From NCBI RefSeq assembly GCF_003945765.1, contig NZ_CP027712.1:4836001-4900000 (forward strand): a stretch of DNA of 64,000 nucleotides. The letters are read 5' to 3'. The notes beneath the pieces were generated by a model. That model saw only the letters and a list, made by a program, of their open reading frames with translations. It was not told the DNA's origin and did not search any database. Source of the stretch: Pseudomonas chlororaphis subsp. chlororaphis. GTDB lineage: Bacteria > Pseudomonadota > Gammaproteobacteria > Pseudomonadales > Pseudomonadaceae. The translations under genes and the position numbers were made by a program. Positions 43,931 to 53,554 of this stretch are shown here, in pieces. How positions within the stretch are numbered: position 1 is the first letter of the stretch; the number at the start of each line of letters is the position of its first letter.

Positions 43931-44413
43931 TCAGCAGTCGGTCAGGCGCAGGAAGATCGCCGCCAGGCGCTCGATGCCGGCCTGGTCCTCAAGGGTGAAA
44001 CGGGCGATTTTCGGGCTGTCCAGGTCCAGCACGCCGAGCAGCCGCCCTTCTTTGACCAGGGGCACCACCAGCTCACTGTTGGAAGCGCTGTCGCAGGCGA
44101 TATGCCCGGGGAACGCGTGCACATCCTCGACCCGCTGGGTCTGCAGGCTCGCCGCGGCCGCGCCGCACACACCACGACCGAAGGGAATGCGCACACAGGC
44201 GATCTGGCCCTGAAACGGGCCGAGCACCAGTTCCTCGTTGCGATTGAGGTAGAACCCGGCCCAGTTCAAGTCGTCCAGCTGGTTGAATAGAAACGCCGAG
44301 AATTGCGCGGCGTTGGCGATGAAATCGCGCTCGTCGGCCAGCAACGATTCCAGCTGGGCGCACAGCAAGGCATAGCCGTCCAGGCCTTTGCCGGTGTTCT
44401 GCAGATCGATCAT
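43931..44413 (-). CDS. msrC: Free methionine-(R)-sulfoxide reductase (GAF type)
   Basis: A 160-residue GAF-fold reductase of the fRMsr family. Conserved cysteines appear in QIACVRIPFGRGVCGAAA and HIACDSASNSELVVPLV, with LNWAGFYLN earlier forming the ligand pocket. It reduces free methionine-R-sulfoxide using thioredoxin. Length is normal. Its ATG overlaps the stop of the ATPase gene upstream (ATGA), so the two are co-translated. It is convergent with the HD-GYP gene and only 6 bp away. Confidence 0.92.
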   Translation of the reverse strand: MIDLQNTGKGLDGYALLCAQLESLLADERDFIANAAQFSAFLFNQLDDLNWAGFYLNRNEELVLGPFQGQIACVRIPFGRGVCGAAAASLQTQRVEDVHAFPGHIACDSASNSELVVPLVKEGRLLGVLDLDSPKIARFTLEDQAGIERLAAIFLRLTDC

Positions 44414-45300
44414 GATTTTTGCTCCAACAACTTCAAACCTACCCAGTAGCGCGCGAACTGATACGCGCAGCGGCCATTGCGATTGCCTCGGCCGGTGGCC
44501 CAGCGCACGGCGAGGATGTCCAGGGCTTCGTCACGCTGCCATTGCAGGCCGGCCTTGCCTCCCAACTCGCCGATCCAGTGCTCGACCACGTTCAGGTAGT
44601 GCTCCTGGGTGAAGGGGTAGAACGACAACCACAGGCCAAAACGGTCCGACAAGGCAATCTTGTCTTCCACCGCTTCGCTCGGGTGCAGCTCGCCATCGAC
44701 GCGCTTCCAGTTCTCGTTGTCGCTTTCCTTCTCCGGAACCAGATGCCGGCGGTTGGACGTGGCGTACAGCAGCACATTGTCCGGGGCCTGCTCCAGCGAG
44801 CCGTCGAGCACGCTCTTGAGGACCCGGTAGTCGCCCTCGCCCGACTCGAACGACAGGTCGTCGCAGAACAGCACGAAACGCTGCGGCAGCTTGACCAGTT
44901 GCTCCACCACCCGCGGCAGGTCGGCCAGGTGATCGCGCTCGATCTCGATCAGGCGCAGGCCATGCCGGGCATGCTCAGCCAGCAGCGCGCGGACCAGCGA
45001 CGATTTACCGGTGCCGCGCGAGCCCCACAGCAAGGCGTGGTTGGCCGGCAGGCCGTCGAGAAACTGCCGGGTATTGCGCCCCAGCTGGTCGCGCTGGTTA
45101 TCGACCCCGATCAGGTCGGACAGGCGCATGTCCAGGCTGACCTCCAGCGGCAGCAGGAAACCGCTGCGGCCTTCACGCTGCCAGCGCGCGGCCAGGCATT
45201 GGGTCCAGTCGATGGCTTGTCGCGGCGCGGGCAACAGCGGCTCGATACGCGCCAGAACCGCATCGGCGCGCTCAAGAAAAGCATTCAATCGAGATTCCAC
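44410..45300 (-). CDS. DUF815-family AAA ATPase
   Basis: A 296-residue P-loop ATPase. Walker A is LLWGSRGTGKSSLVRALL and Walker B-like FVLFCDDLSFESGEG, with VLLYATSNRRHLVPE as sensor. This is the DUF815 family of unknown role. The start is placed at GTG 45300, which has GAGGAG upstream; a longer frame to 45339 lacks a ribosome site. It overlaps msrC by four bases. Function is not established; ATPase activity is expected. A coupling to oxidant repair is only positional. Confidence 0.85.
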   Translation of the reverse strand: MESRLNAFLERADAVLARIEPLLPAPRQAIDWTQCLAARWQREGRSGFLLPLEVSLDMRLSDLIGVDNQRDQLGRNTRQFLDGLPANHALLWGSRGTGKSSLVRALLAEHARHGLRLIEIERDHLADLPRVVEQLVKLPQRFVLFCDDLSFESGEGDYRVLKSVLDGSLEQAPDNVLLYATSNRRHLVPEKESDNENWKRVDGELHPSEAVEDKIALSDRFGLWLSFYPFTQEHYLNVVEHWIGELGGKAGLQWQRDEALDILAVRWATGRGNRNGRCAYQFARYWVGLKLLEQKS

Positions 45301-45464
45301 GACTTCTCCTCGGGCAGGTTCCCAGTAATGATGTGGCACGCAGACGCAACGACCTTGCGCATGCCAGGTCTACCGCAGGCGAACGGCGCCGAGCCCTGCC
45401 GGCACACACTGATGATCAGCTATGCTTGCCCAGCGAAGGGAAACGGAAATTGGTTCAACACCCC

Positions 45465-47786
45465 ATGGACATCAAGTTCACCAACCGCCTGTCTTACAAG
45501 CAAGCCAGGCTCACTGTGCTGGTCGGTTTTGTCCTGGGGACGGCGCTCAGTCTGCTGCAAATCGGCATCGATTATGCCAGTGAAGATGCCTCCATCAACC
45601 GGGAAATCAACGCGCTCCTGGAAATCAGCCACAATCCGGCCTCGCGTATCGCCTACAACATCGACGCCGAGCTCGCCCAGGAGCTGACGCTCGGCCTGCT
45701 GCGCTCGCCGGCGATCATCCGCGCCCGGCTGATCGACAACAACGACACTTTGCTGGCCAACGTCACCCGGCCGGCCCAGCAAAGCCCCTACCGGATGCTC
45801 AGCGACTTCCTGTTCGGCGCCAAGCGCGAGTTCCAGGACCGCCTTTACCTCGACCACCTGCCCTCGGAATCCCTCGGCGTCCTGCACCTGGAAGTCGACA
45901 CCTACTCGTTCGGCAGCCGCTTCCTGCGTCGTGCGGAAATCACCCTGATCAACGGTTTCGTGCGCAGCCTGATCCTCACCGGGCTGCTCCTGGCGCTGTT
46001 CTACGTGATGCTGACCAAACCCCTGGTCGGCGTCATTCGCGAACTCAGCGGGCGCGATCCGCGCAGCCCCGACCAGACCCGGCTGGACTTCCCGCCCAGC
46101 CACGAACAGGACGAGATCGGCGTGCTGGTCAAGGTCGCCAACCAGCAGTTCGACAACATGGCCACCGAGATCCAGCAACGGCGCAATGCCGAAAACCGCC
46201 TGACCGACTATCTCGGGCAGCTGGAAAACATCGTCTCGGCACGCACCACCGAGCTCAAGGCGATCAACGACCGGCTGAGCCAGTCCAACGAAGAACTGGA
46301 AGTCGCCCGTAGCACCGCCCTCGACATGGCCCAGGCGCGTGCCGCCTTCCTGGCCAACATGAGCCATGAAATCCGCACGCCGCTCAACGGCCTGCTGGGC
46401 ATGATCGCCCTGTCGCTGGACAGCCCGCTGAACGCCGAACAACGCCAGCAACTGTCGATCGCCCACGACTCCGGCAAAGTGTTGGTGGAGCTGCTCAACG
46501 ATATTCTCGACATGTCCAAGTTCGACGCCGGCCAGCTGGAGCTGGAGCGCATCCCCTTCGACCTCGGGGTACTGGTGGAAGACACCGCCAACCTGCTGTC
46601 GCAGAACGCCGCGCCGAGCGTCGAGCTGGCCTGCCTGATCGAGCCGGAGTTTCCGGCCCTGGTCCTCGGCGACCCCACGCGCGTGCGGCAGATCGTCAGC
46701 AACCTACTGTCCAACGCCCTCAAGTTCACCCGCTTCGGCCGTGTCGATGTGCGCCTGCGTACGTTCGAGGACGGGGTCAGGATCGAAGTCTGCGACACCG
46801 GCATCGGGATCGCCCGCGAGGCCCAAGTGAAGATCTTCCAGCCCTATACCCAGGCCGGTGCCGGGATCACCCGGCAATACGGCGGCACCGGCCTGGGCCT
46901 GGCCCTGACCTACAACCTCTGCGAAGCCATGCAGGGGCGCCTGAGCATCAGCTCGGAGGTGGGTTTCGGCAGCCAGTTCTGTGCCGACCTGCCGCTGCCC
47001 TGCCACACGCCAGCCAGCCCACCGCCGCCGCTGCACGGCCAGGTACTGGCCATTACCTCCGAAGGCAGTGGCCTGGCCGAACTGTTGAGCGTGCAGTTGC
47101 CGTTCTGGGGGCTGGAGTATCGGCGCTGCGATCTCGACGAGTCACTGCTCGGGCAGAAGCCGGACCTGTTGATCACCGACTGCCCGGAATGCCTGTTCGG
47201 CCTGCGCCCGACCATCGGCGCACCGATTCTGCTGGTCACCGCCTACGGCAGTTTCCTGCCCAGCGAAGAAGCCAGCGCCCTGGCGCCGTTGCAGCAACAG
47301 GCGCGGCCATTGGCGCGCAACGCCCTGTATCAGACCCTGCGCCGGGCCCTGCTGGCCGAAACCGCGGTGATCAATGAAACCCAGCTGGAAACCCTGGCGC
47401 CCCTGCGCCGCGCCTTCATCCTGCTGGTGGAGGACAACCCGGTGAACCAACTGGTGGCCAAAGGCATGCTGAGCAAGCTCGGCTGCGAAGTGACAGTCGC
47501 CTCTCAGGGCGCCGAAGCCCTGGACGTGCTGGAGCACCAGCATTTCGACCTGGTGCTGATGGACTGCAACATGCCGGTGATGGATGGCTACGAGGCCAGT
47601 CGGCAGATCCGCCGCAGCGGCCGCTGGCCGGACCTGCCAATCGTCGCCCTGACCGCCAATGCCATGCCCGAAGAGCGCGAGCGCTGCCGGGCCGCGGGCA
47701 TGAGCGACTACCTGTCCAAGCCCTTCCGCCGTGAAGAGCTGATTGCCCTGCTGGACCTCTGGGTGCCGACTACGACAGCGCTTTGA
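45465..47786 (+). CDS. Hybrid sensor histidine kinase with pseudo-receiver and receiver
   Basis: A 773-residue GacS-like kinase (ATG 45465; TTG 45450 is a possible start). One membrane segment at the N-terminus (LTVLVGFVLGTALSLLQIG), a periplasmic region of about 135 residues, a second segment (LILTGLLLALFYVML), HAMP, a coiled coil, then HisKA with AFLANMSHEIRTPLNGLLG and HATPase with NLLSNALKFTRFG and GGTGLGLAL. The next 110 residues look like a degenerate receiver (LLITDCPECLFG lacks normal pocket residues). A full receiver follows with LVEDNPVNQLVAKGML and LVLMDCNMPVMDGYEA. No HPt domain is attached, so an external one is needed. Signal is unknown. Confidence 0.9.
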   Translation: MDIKFTNRLSYKQARLTVLVGFVLGTALSLLQIGIDYASEDASINREINALLEISHNPASRIAYNIDAELAQELTLGLLRSPAIIRARLIDNNDTLLANVTRPAQQSPYRMLSDFLFGAKREFQDRLYLDHLPSESLGVLHLEVDTYSFGSRFLRRAEITLINGFVRSLILTGLLLALFYVMLTKPLVGVIRELSGRDPRSPDQTRLDFPPSHEQDEIGVLVKVANQQFDNMATEIQQRRNAENRLTDYLGQLENIVSARTTELKAINDRLSQSNEELEVARSTALDMAQARAAFLANMSHEIRTPLNGLLGMIALSLDSPLNAEQRQQLSIAHDSGKVLVELLNDILDMSKFDAGQLELERIPFDLGVLVEDTANLLSQNAAPSVELACLIEPEFPALVLGDPTRVRQIVSNLLSNALKFTRFGRVDVRLRTFEDGVRIEVCDTGIGIAREAQVKIFQPYTQAGAGITRQYGGTGLGLALTYNLCEAMQGRLSISSEVGFGSQFCADLPLPCHTPASPPPPLHGQVLAITSEGSGLAELLSVQLPFWGLEYRRCDLDESLLGQKPDLLITDCPECLFGLRPTIGAPILLVTAYGSFLPSEEASALAPLQQQARPLARNALYQTLRRALLAETAVINETQLETLAPLRRAFILLVEDNPVNQLVAKGMLSKLGCEVTVASQGAEALDVLEHQHFDLVLMDCNMPVMDGYEASRQIRRSGRWPDLPIVALTANAMPEERERCRAAGMSDYLSKPFRREELIALLDLWVPTTTAL

Positions 47787-48227
47787 CCTGGGCCAGCAGA
47801 CGGTCCAGGCCATGGCGCAATTCGCTCAGGCTGTCGAGGTCGACCCCGCTGTCGCATAACAGCGCCGCCTTGAGCGGCGGCACCTGATCGCGCAGCGCCA
47901 GGCCGGCCGCGCTCAGGCTCAGGTGCACCTCGCGCTCGTCGCGGGACGATCGCTGGCGCTGCACCAGTTGCAGCTGTTCAAGGCGCTTGAGCAACGGCGT
48001 CAGGGTCCCGGAATCCAGCGCCAGGCGCTCCCCCAGCGCCTTGACCGTCGGCAGCTCGGGGGGCGTGGCCTGCCACTCCCAGAGCACCAGCATCACCAGG
48101 TACTGCGGGTAGGTCAGCCCCAACTGGTCGAGCATCGGCTTATAGCCCCGCACCACGGCCCGCGAGGCGGCGTACAGCTTGAAGCACAGCTGGCTGTCGA
48201 GTTTCAGCGAATCGGCGAACAGGTCGG

Positions 48228-48231
<4 letters not shown>
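47770..48231 (-). CDS. ohrR: OhrR-type MarR regulator paired with GPx
   Basis: A 153-residue MarR protein of the OhrR group. The peroxide-sensing Cys lies in [16 protein letters not shown] (Cys16), and [17 protein letters not shown] is characteristic. The wing-helix region is [19 protein letters not shown] and [13 protein letters not shown]. It should release DNA when its Cys is oxidised by organic peroxide. It overlaps the GPx stop by four bases, so the two form an operon, and its own stop lies within the last 17 bases of the hybrid kinase gene on the other strand. Confidence 0.85.
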
Positions 48232-48713
<482 letters not shown>

Positions 48714-48825
48714 GGTGCGGACTCCAGAAATGAAAGGTCCGATAAAAGTAGTACTCAATTAAATTGTGCGCAATTTAATAAATCGAAAAGCGATTCCGAA
48801 AAATCGCCTTGGCCGCTCGCTCCGG

Positions 48826-49218
48826 TCAGCGTGGAACCAGGTCCAGGCACACCGAGTTGATGCAGTAGCGCAGGCCGGTCGGCGGCGGACCGTCCGGGAA
48901 CACATGCCCCAGGTGCGCATCGCATTTGGCGCAGACCACTTCGGTACGGATCATGCCGTGGCTCAGGTCACGGATCTCGACCATGGCGCTCTCGCCGATC
49001 GGCTCGTAGAAGCTCGGCCAGCCGCAACCGGAGTCGAATTTGGCCTTGGAGTCGAATAACGGCGCATTGCAGCAGATGCAGTGATACACACCGTCGGTCT
49101 TGGTGGCGTTGTACTTGCCCGAGAACGGCCGCTCGGTGCCTTTGAGGCGGCAGACGTTGTACTGCTCCGGATCGAGCATGGCACGCCATTCTTCAAGGGT
49201 TTTTTCCAGCTTTTCCAT
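48826..49218 (-). CDS. msrB: Peptide methionine-(R)-sulfoxide reductase MsrB
   Basis: A 130-residue MsrB. Two CxxC pairs that bind zinc are in [12 protein letters not shown] and [17 protein letters not shown]; the catalytic Cys is in [27 protein letters not shown] and GMIRTEV are also typical. It repairs methionine-R-sulfoxide in proteins. GGAAGGACC precedes the ATG at 49218. It lies 112 bp before GPx on the same strand, forming with msrC a local group of oxidant-repair genes, and is divergent from alaA. Confidence 0.94.
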   Translation of the reverse strand: MEKLEKTLEEWRAMLDPEQYNVCRLKGTERPFSGKYNATKTDGVYHCICCNAPLFDSKAKFDSGCGWPSFYEPIGESAMVEIRDLSHGMIRTEVVCAKCDAHLGHVFPDGPPPTGLRYCINSVCLDLVPR

Positions 49219-49442
49219 GGTCCTTCCTCTGCAACTGAAAAAGCCCGATCTGTATCTTTTCCACGGATCGGGCGGCACGTATGATTGCGCCTCGTTAGAC
49301 GCCAGTCTGGCAGCCGTGTTACACGGGTTCAAACGGATTTTGCCGCCGCGAACCCAGGCTTCAGGCCTGTGTGCAAACGCAGGATTCCCAGTACGGTAGC
49401 CCACTCACCGTCTGGATCGTTCATTTTCGGGAACACATCGCC

Positions 49443-50654
49443 ATGCAGGTCAGCAAATCGAACAAGCTCGCCAACGTCTGTTATGACATTCGCGGCCCAG
49501 TGCTCAAGCACGCCAAACGCCTGGAAGAGGAAGGCCATCGCATCCTCAAGCTGAACATCGGCAACCCGGCGCCTTTTGGTTTCGAAGCGCCGGACGAAAT
49601 CCTCCAGGACGTGATCCGCAACCTGCCGACCGCACAGGGCTACAGCGACTCCAAGGGCCTGTTCAGCGCGCGCAAGGCCGTCATGCAGTACTACCAGCAA
49701 AAGCAGGTGGAAGGCGTCGGCATCGAAGACATCTACCTGGGCAACGGCGTTTCCGAACTGATCGTCATGGCCATGCAGGCCCTGCTCAACAATGGTGACG
49801 AAGTGCTGGTCCCGGCCCCGGACTATCCGCTGTGGACCGCGGCCGTGAGCCTGGCCGGCGGCAACCCGGTGCACTACCTGTGCGACGAGCAGGCCAACTG
49901 GTGGCCGGACATCGCCGACATCAAGGCCAAGATCACCCCGAACACCAAGGCCCTGGTGATCATCAACCCGAACAACCCGACCGGCGCGGTGTACCCCAAG
50001 GCAGTGTTGCTGGACATGCTAGAGCTGGCACGCCAGCACAACCTGGTGGTGTTCTCCGACGAGATCTACGACAAGATCCTCTACGATGATGCCGTGCACG
50101 TCTGCACCGCCTCCCTGGCGCCTGACCTGCTGTGCCTGACCTTCAACGGCCTGTCCAAGTCCTACCGGGTGGCCGGTTTCCGTTCCGGCTGGGTGGCCAT
50201 TTCCGGTCCCAAGCACCATGCCCAGAGCTACATCGAAGGCATCGACATGCTGGCCAACATGCGCCTGTGCGCCAACGTGCCGAGCCAGCACGCCATCCAA
50301 ACGGCGCTGGGCGGTTATCAGAGCATCAACGACCTGGTGCTGCCCCCAGGCCGCTTGCTGGAACAGCGCAACCGCACCTGGGAACTGCTCAACGACATCC
50401 CCGGCGTCAGTTGCGTCAAGCCCATGGGCGCGCTGTACGCCTTCCCGAAAATCGACCCGAAAGTCTGCCCGATCCACAACGACGAGAAGTTCGTCCTGGA
50501 CCTGCTGCTCTCGGAGAAACTGCTGGTGGTTCAGGGCACCGCCTTCAACTGGCCATGGCCGGACCACTTCCGCGTCGTGACCCTGCCACGGGTCGATGAC
50601 CTGGAACAGGCGATCGGCCGTATCGGCAGCTTCCTCAAGTCGTATCGCCAGTAA
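49443..50654 (+). CDS. alaA: Alanine aminotransferase AlaA-type
   Basis: A 403-residue class I aminotransferase, full length for AlaA. The opening MQVSKSNKLANVCYDIRGPV, the substrate-side GNPAPFGFEAPDEIL, LGNGVSELIVMAMQALLNN, and NPNNPTGAVYPK are diagnostic. The PLP lysine lies in FNGLSKSYRVAGFRSGWV. It makes alanine from pyruvate and glutamate. The ATG at 49443 was chosen over an upstream in-frame start because the AlaA family begins there. It is divergent from msrB. It is monocistronic, with htpX following after 301 bp. Confidence 0.9.
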   Translation: MQVSKSNKLANVCYDIRGPVLKHAKRLEEEGHRILKLNIGNPAPFGFEAPDEILQDVIRNLPTAQGYSDSKGLFSARKAVMQYYQQKQVEGVGIEDIYLGNGVSELIVMAMQALLNNGDEVLVPAPDYPLWTAAVSLAGGNPVHYLCDEQANWWPDIADIKAKITPNTKALVIINPNNPTGAVYPKAVLLDMLELARQHNLVVFSDEIYDKILYDDAVHVCTASLAPDLLCLTFNGLSKSYRVAGFRSGWVAISGPKHHAQSYIEGIDMLANMRLCANVPSQHAIQTALGGYQSINDLVLPPGRLLEQRNRTWELLNDIPGVSCVKPMGALYAFPKIDPKVCPIHNDEKFVLDLLLSEKLLVVQGTAFNWPWPDHFRVVTLPRVDDLEQAIGRIGSFLKSYRQ

Positions 50655-50955
50655 GCCTTGCAACGCAGTGCGGCCGCCCCGGTCGCACTGCGATTAATTC
50701 AGCAACACTTCTGTACTCCCTGCTACGCCTACCCTTCTGTATCTTTGCCTTGCGCCTTGTACCCAGTGGTTGCATGCCTCTGAAGTGCTGCTCGGCTTCC
50801 GGTGGCTGCCCAACTGCGACAGAAAGCTCATGCAAGCGTCTAAAATCAGCCTGCAGGACACAGTTTGAAATAGTCACCCGGTTGAATAGGCCGGTGCCGC
50901 ACCTTATATACCCCGCAGAACGCTACATCTTTAGCATGAGGAGATTTCTACAACC
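50655..50955. other. Intergenic region between alaA and htpX
   Basis: About 300 bases with no gene. It contains a probable sigma-70 promoter for htpX (next entry). I do not see a clear terminator for alaA. Confidence 0.5.
50882..50909 (+). promoter_or_regulatory. Probable sigma-70 promoter of htpX
   Basis: TTGAAT at 50882-50887 and TTATAT at 50904-50909 are separated by 16 bp, about 47 bases before the htpX ATG. A sigma-32 pattern was looked for; the CCCC run after the -10 box is not at a matching distance. Confidence 0.45.
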
Positions 50956-51846
50956 ATGATGCGCATCCTGCTGTTCTTGGCCACTAACCTGGCGGTCGTG
51001 CTGATTGCCAGCATCACCCTGAGCCTTTTCGGCTTCAACGGGTTCATGGCGGCCAATGGGGTTGATCTCAACCTCAATCAGCTGCTGGTTTTCTGTGCGG
51101 TCTTTGGTTTCGCCGGTTCCCTGTTCTCGCTGTTCATCTCCAAGTGGATGGCGAAAATGAGCACCAGCACCCAGATCATTACCCAGCCTCGTACTCGTCA
51201 TGAGCAATGGCTGCTGCAAACCGTCGAGCAACTGTCCCGCGAAGCCGGGATCAAGATGCCCGAAGTCGGTATTTTCCCGGCCTACGAGGCCAACGCCTTC
51301 GCCACCGGCTGGAACAAGAACGACGCGCTGGTTGCGGTCAGCCAGGGCCTGCTCGAGCGTTTCTCGCCCGATGAAGTGAAAGCCGTGCTGGCCCACGAGA
51401 TCGGTCACGTGGCCAACGGCGACATGGTCACCCTGGCGCTGATCCAGGGCGTGGTGAACACCTTCGTGATGTTCTTCGCGCGCATCATCGGCAACTTCGT
51501 CGACAAGGTGATCTTCAAGAACGAAGAAGGCCAGGGTATCGCCTACTACATCGCGACCATCTTCGCCGAACTGGTCCTGGGCATCCTGGCCAGCGCCATC
51601 GTCATGTGGTTCTCGCGCAAGCGCGAATTCCGTGCCGACGAAGCCGGCGCACAACTGGCCGGTACCGCGGCAATGATCGGTGCCCTGCAACGCCTGCGCT
51701 CGGAACAGGGCCTGCCGGTGCACATGCCCGACACCCTGAATGCCTTCGGCATCAACGGTGGCCTCAAACAAGGCTTGGCTCGCATGTTCATGAGCCACCC
51801 TCCGCTGGAAGAACGTATCGACGCCCTGAGCCGTCGTCGCGGCTGA
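50956..51846 (+). CDS. htpX: Membrane zinc protease HtpX
   Basis: A 296-residue inner-membrane metalloprotease of the M48 family. The zinc site HEIGH is in [14 protein letters not shown], with the third ligand Glu in [18 protein letters not shown]. Four membrane segments are predicted, with the catalytic domain facing the cytoplasm. HtpX cleaves misfolded membrane proteins and is usually part of the envelope or heat stress response. GAGGAG precedes the ATG. A strong terminator follows. Confidence 0.94.
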   Translation: MMRILLFLATNLAVVLIASITLSLFGFNGFMAANGVDLNLNQLLVFCAVFGFAGSLFSLFISKWMAKMSTSTQIITQPRTRHEQWLLQTVEQLSREAGIKMPEVGIFPAYEANAFATGWNKNDALVAVSQGLLERFSPDEVKAVLAHEIGHVANGDMVTLALIQGVVNTFVMFFARIIGNFVDKVIFKNEEGQGIAYYIATIFAELVLGILASAIVMWFSRKREFRADEAGAQLAGTAAMIGALQRLRSEQGLPVHMPDTLNAFGINGGLKQGLARMFMSHPPLEERIDALSRRRG

Positions 51847-51863
51847 TAACGCTGGCAAACACA

Positions 51864-51891
51864 AAAAAGGGCGACGCAAGTCGCCCTTTTT
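51864..51891. terminator. Intrinsic terminator between htpX and tpm
   Basis: GGGCGAC at 51869-51875 pairs with GTCGCCC at 51880-51886 around GCAA, extended by A/T tracts to a 12-bp stem. It is bidirectional for htpX and the convergent methyltransferase. Confidence 0.93.
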
Positions 51892-51915
51892 CATGGCCTG
51901 GAAAAAGACCGGGGC

Positions 51916-52572
51916 TCAGCGCGCCAGCAAGCGATAGACCCGTTCTTCGAGGCGGGTCACGCCGCCCTGGAGAAACTTCCAGCTCTCGCCAAGAATGTCC
52001 CGCACCTCCTCGACCTGCAGCTGCCAGCGCTTACCGAGCAAGGCCTTGACCTCGTCATCGAGCACGGCGAAAGGCGGCCCCGCCATCAACTCCTGGTCGT
52101 AATCCAGGGTGATCAACAGCCCCTGGCAGCCCTGAGGCAGGACCGATTGCAGATGCGCCGTATACCGCTCACGCATCTGCGGCGGCAAGGCGATCAACGC
52201 TGCGCGGTCGTACAACGCCTGGCAGTCGGTGACATCCGTGGCCTGCAGGGCAAAAAAGTCGCCGCACCAGAGCTGGATCGGGCCGTACTCATAGACTTTG
52301 AATCCGCCTCGAAGCTCAACCTGCGGCTGCACCTGCTGCTCACTGAAAAAGTCCTGGATGGCCTTCTCCGACAACTCGATACCCAGCACCTGATGGCCCT
52401 GGCTGGCCAGCCAGCTCAGGTCCAGGCTCTTGCCGCACAGCGGCACCAGTACCCGCGAACCCGGCGCCAGCTCCAGCTGGGGCCAGTAGCGTTGCAGGTA
52501 AGGATTAACCTCGGACAAATGGAAGCCGATCTGATTTTGTTCCCACCGTTTGTGCCAAAACTCCGGCTGCAT
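51916..52572 (-). CDS. tpm: Thiopurine S-methyltransferase
   Basis: A 218-residue TPMT. Signatures are [19 protein letters not shown] at the start, [20 protein letters not shown] for SAM binding, and [18 protein letters not shown]. Bacterial TPMT methylates thiopurines and also selenium and tellurium oxyanion products, giving tellurite resistance in some Pseudomonas. It is convergent with htpX and divergent from the dioxygenase gene at 52674. Confidence 0.92.
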   Translation of the reverse strand: MQPEFWHKRWEQNQIGFHLSEVNPYLQRYWPQLELAPGSRVLVPLCGKSLDLSWLASQGHQVLGIELSEKAIQDFFSEQQVQPQVELRGGFKVYEYGPIQLWCGDFFALQATDVTDCQALYDRAALIALPPQMRERYTAHLQSVLPQGCQGLLITLDYDQELMAGPPFAVLDDEVKALLGKRWQLQVEEVRDILGESWKFLQGGVTRLEERVYRLLAR

Positions 52573-52673
52573 AAATCACCCTGAAATTCGATCAAAAACC
52601 ACAAAAACTTATATTAGATTCAGATCAATGATCTGATTGAAGATGGTGCATCTTAACGCTCAGGACCTCATTC

Positions 52674-53441
52674 ATGCTCCCTAGCCTGTTCATCTCCCAC
52701 GGATCACCGATGCTCGCTCTGGAACCCGGCGCCAGCGGCCCGGCCCTCGCCCGCCTGGCCGCCGAGCTGCCGCGCCCCAAGGCCATAGTGGTGGTGTCGG
52801 CCCACTGGGAAAGCCAGGACCTGCGGGTCAGCAGCAATCCGCAACCGCAAACCTGGCATGACTTCGGTGGCTTCCCCGCAGCGCTGTTCGCCGTGCAATA
52901 CCCCGCCCCCGGCCAGCCTGAACTGGCGGAACAGGTGGCGCAGTTGCTCAGGGCCGACGGCCTGCCGGCGCAGCTCGACGACCAGCGCCCGTTCGACCAT
53001 GGGGTCTGGGTGCCGCTGTCGCTGATGTACCCACAGGCGGATATTCCGGTGGTCCAGGTTTCCCTACCCAGCCGAATGGGCCCGGCCTTGCAGACCCAGG
53101 TCGGCCATGCTCTGTCCAGCCTGCGGCAACAAGGGGTGCTATTGATCGGCTCGGGCAGCATTACCCACAACCTGCGCGAACTGGATTGGCACGCCGGCCC
53201 GGAAAGCATCGAGCCGTGGGCCAGGGCGTTCCGCGACTGGATGATCGAGAAACTCGCCGCCAACGATGAAGCCGCGTTGCACGACTACCGTCGCCAGGCG
53301 CCGAATGCCGTGCGCAGCCACCCCAGCGATGAACACCTGCTGCCGCTGTACTTCGCCAGAGGCGCCGGTGGCGACTTCAGCATCGCCCATCAAGGCTTCA
53401 CCATGGGCGCGCTGGGCATGGATATCTATCGTTTCGGTTGA
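52674..53441 (+). CDS. ygiD: DODA/YgiD-type extradiol dioxygenase
   Basis: A 255-residue class III extradiol dioxygenase of the 4,5-DOPA dioxygenase group. Zinc or iron ligands are seen in LFISHGSPMLALE, VVSAHWESQDLRV, and SGSITHNLREL; SEQ context FDHGVWVPLSLMYP is the other conserved histidine region. It opens catechol-type rings; the natural substrate is unknown. It begins at ATG 52674 within a region divergent from tpm. Confidence 0.9.
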   Translation: MLPSLFISHGSPMLALEPGASGPALARLAAELPRPKAIVVVSAHWESQDLRVSSNPQPQTWHDFGGFPAALFAVQYPAPGQPELAEQVAQLLRADGLPAQLDDQRPFDHGVWVPLSLMYPQADIPVVQVSLPSRMGPALQTQVGHALSSLRQQGVLLIGSGSITHNLRELDWHAGPESIEPWARAFRDWMIEKLAANDEAALHDYRRQAPNAVRSHPSDEHLLPLYFARGAGGDFSIAHQGFTMGALGMDIYRFG

Positions 53442-53497
53442 TGCCCTTGCCGGGCCCGGAGCATCACGATGCGACAACTGATCCAACCCCCAGGCAA

Positions 53498-53528
53498 AAA
53501 AAATCCCCGCACCAGGCGGGGATTTTTT
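53498..53528. terminator. Bidirectional terminator
   Basis: AAAAAATCCCCGC and its reverse complement GCGGGGATTTTTT form a 13-bp stem with loop ACCAG. It is convergently placed for the dioxygenase and the DEAD-box gene. Confidence 0.93.
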
Positions 53529-53554
53529 CGTTCAACCAATCAGCTCAGTACTGA

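Noticed and set aside
50882..50920. Sigma-32 heat-shock promoter for htpX
   Set aside because: A GTTGAA-like box and CCCC run are present but 24 bp apart, too far for sigma-32. A sigma-70-like pair fits better.
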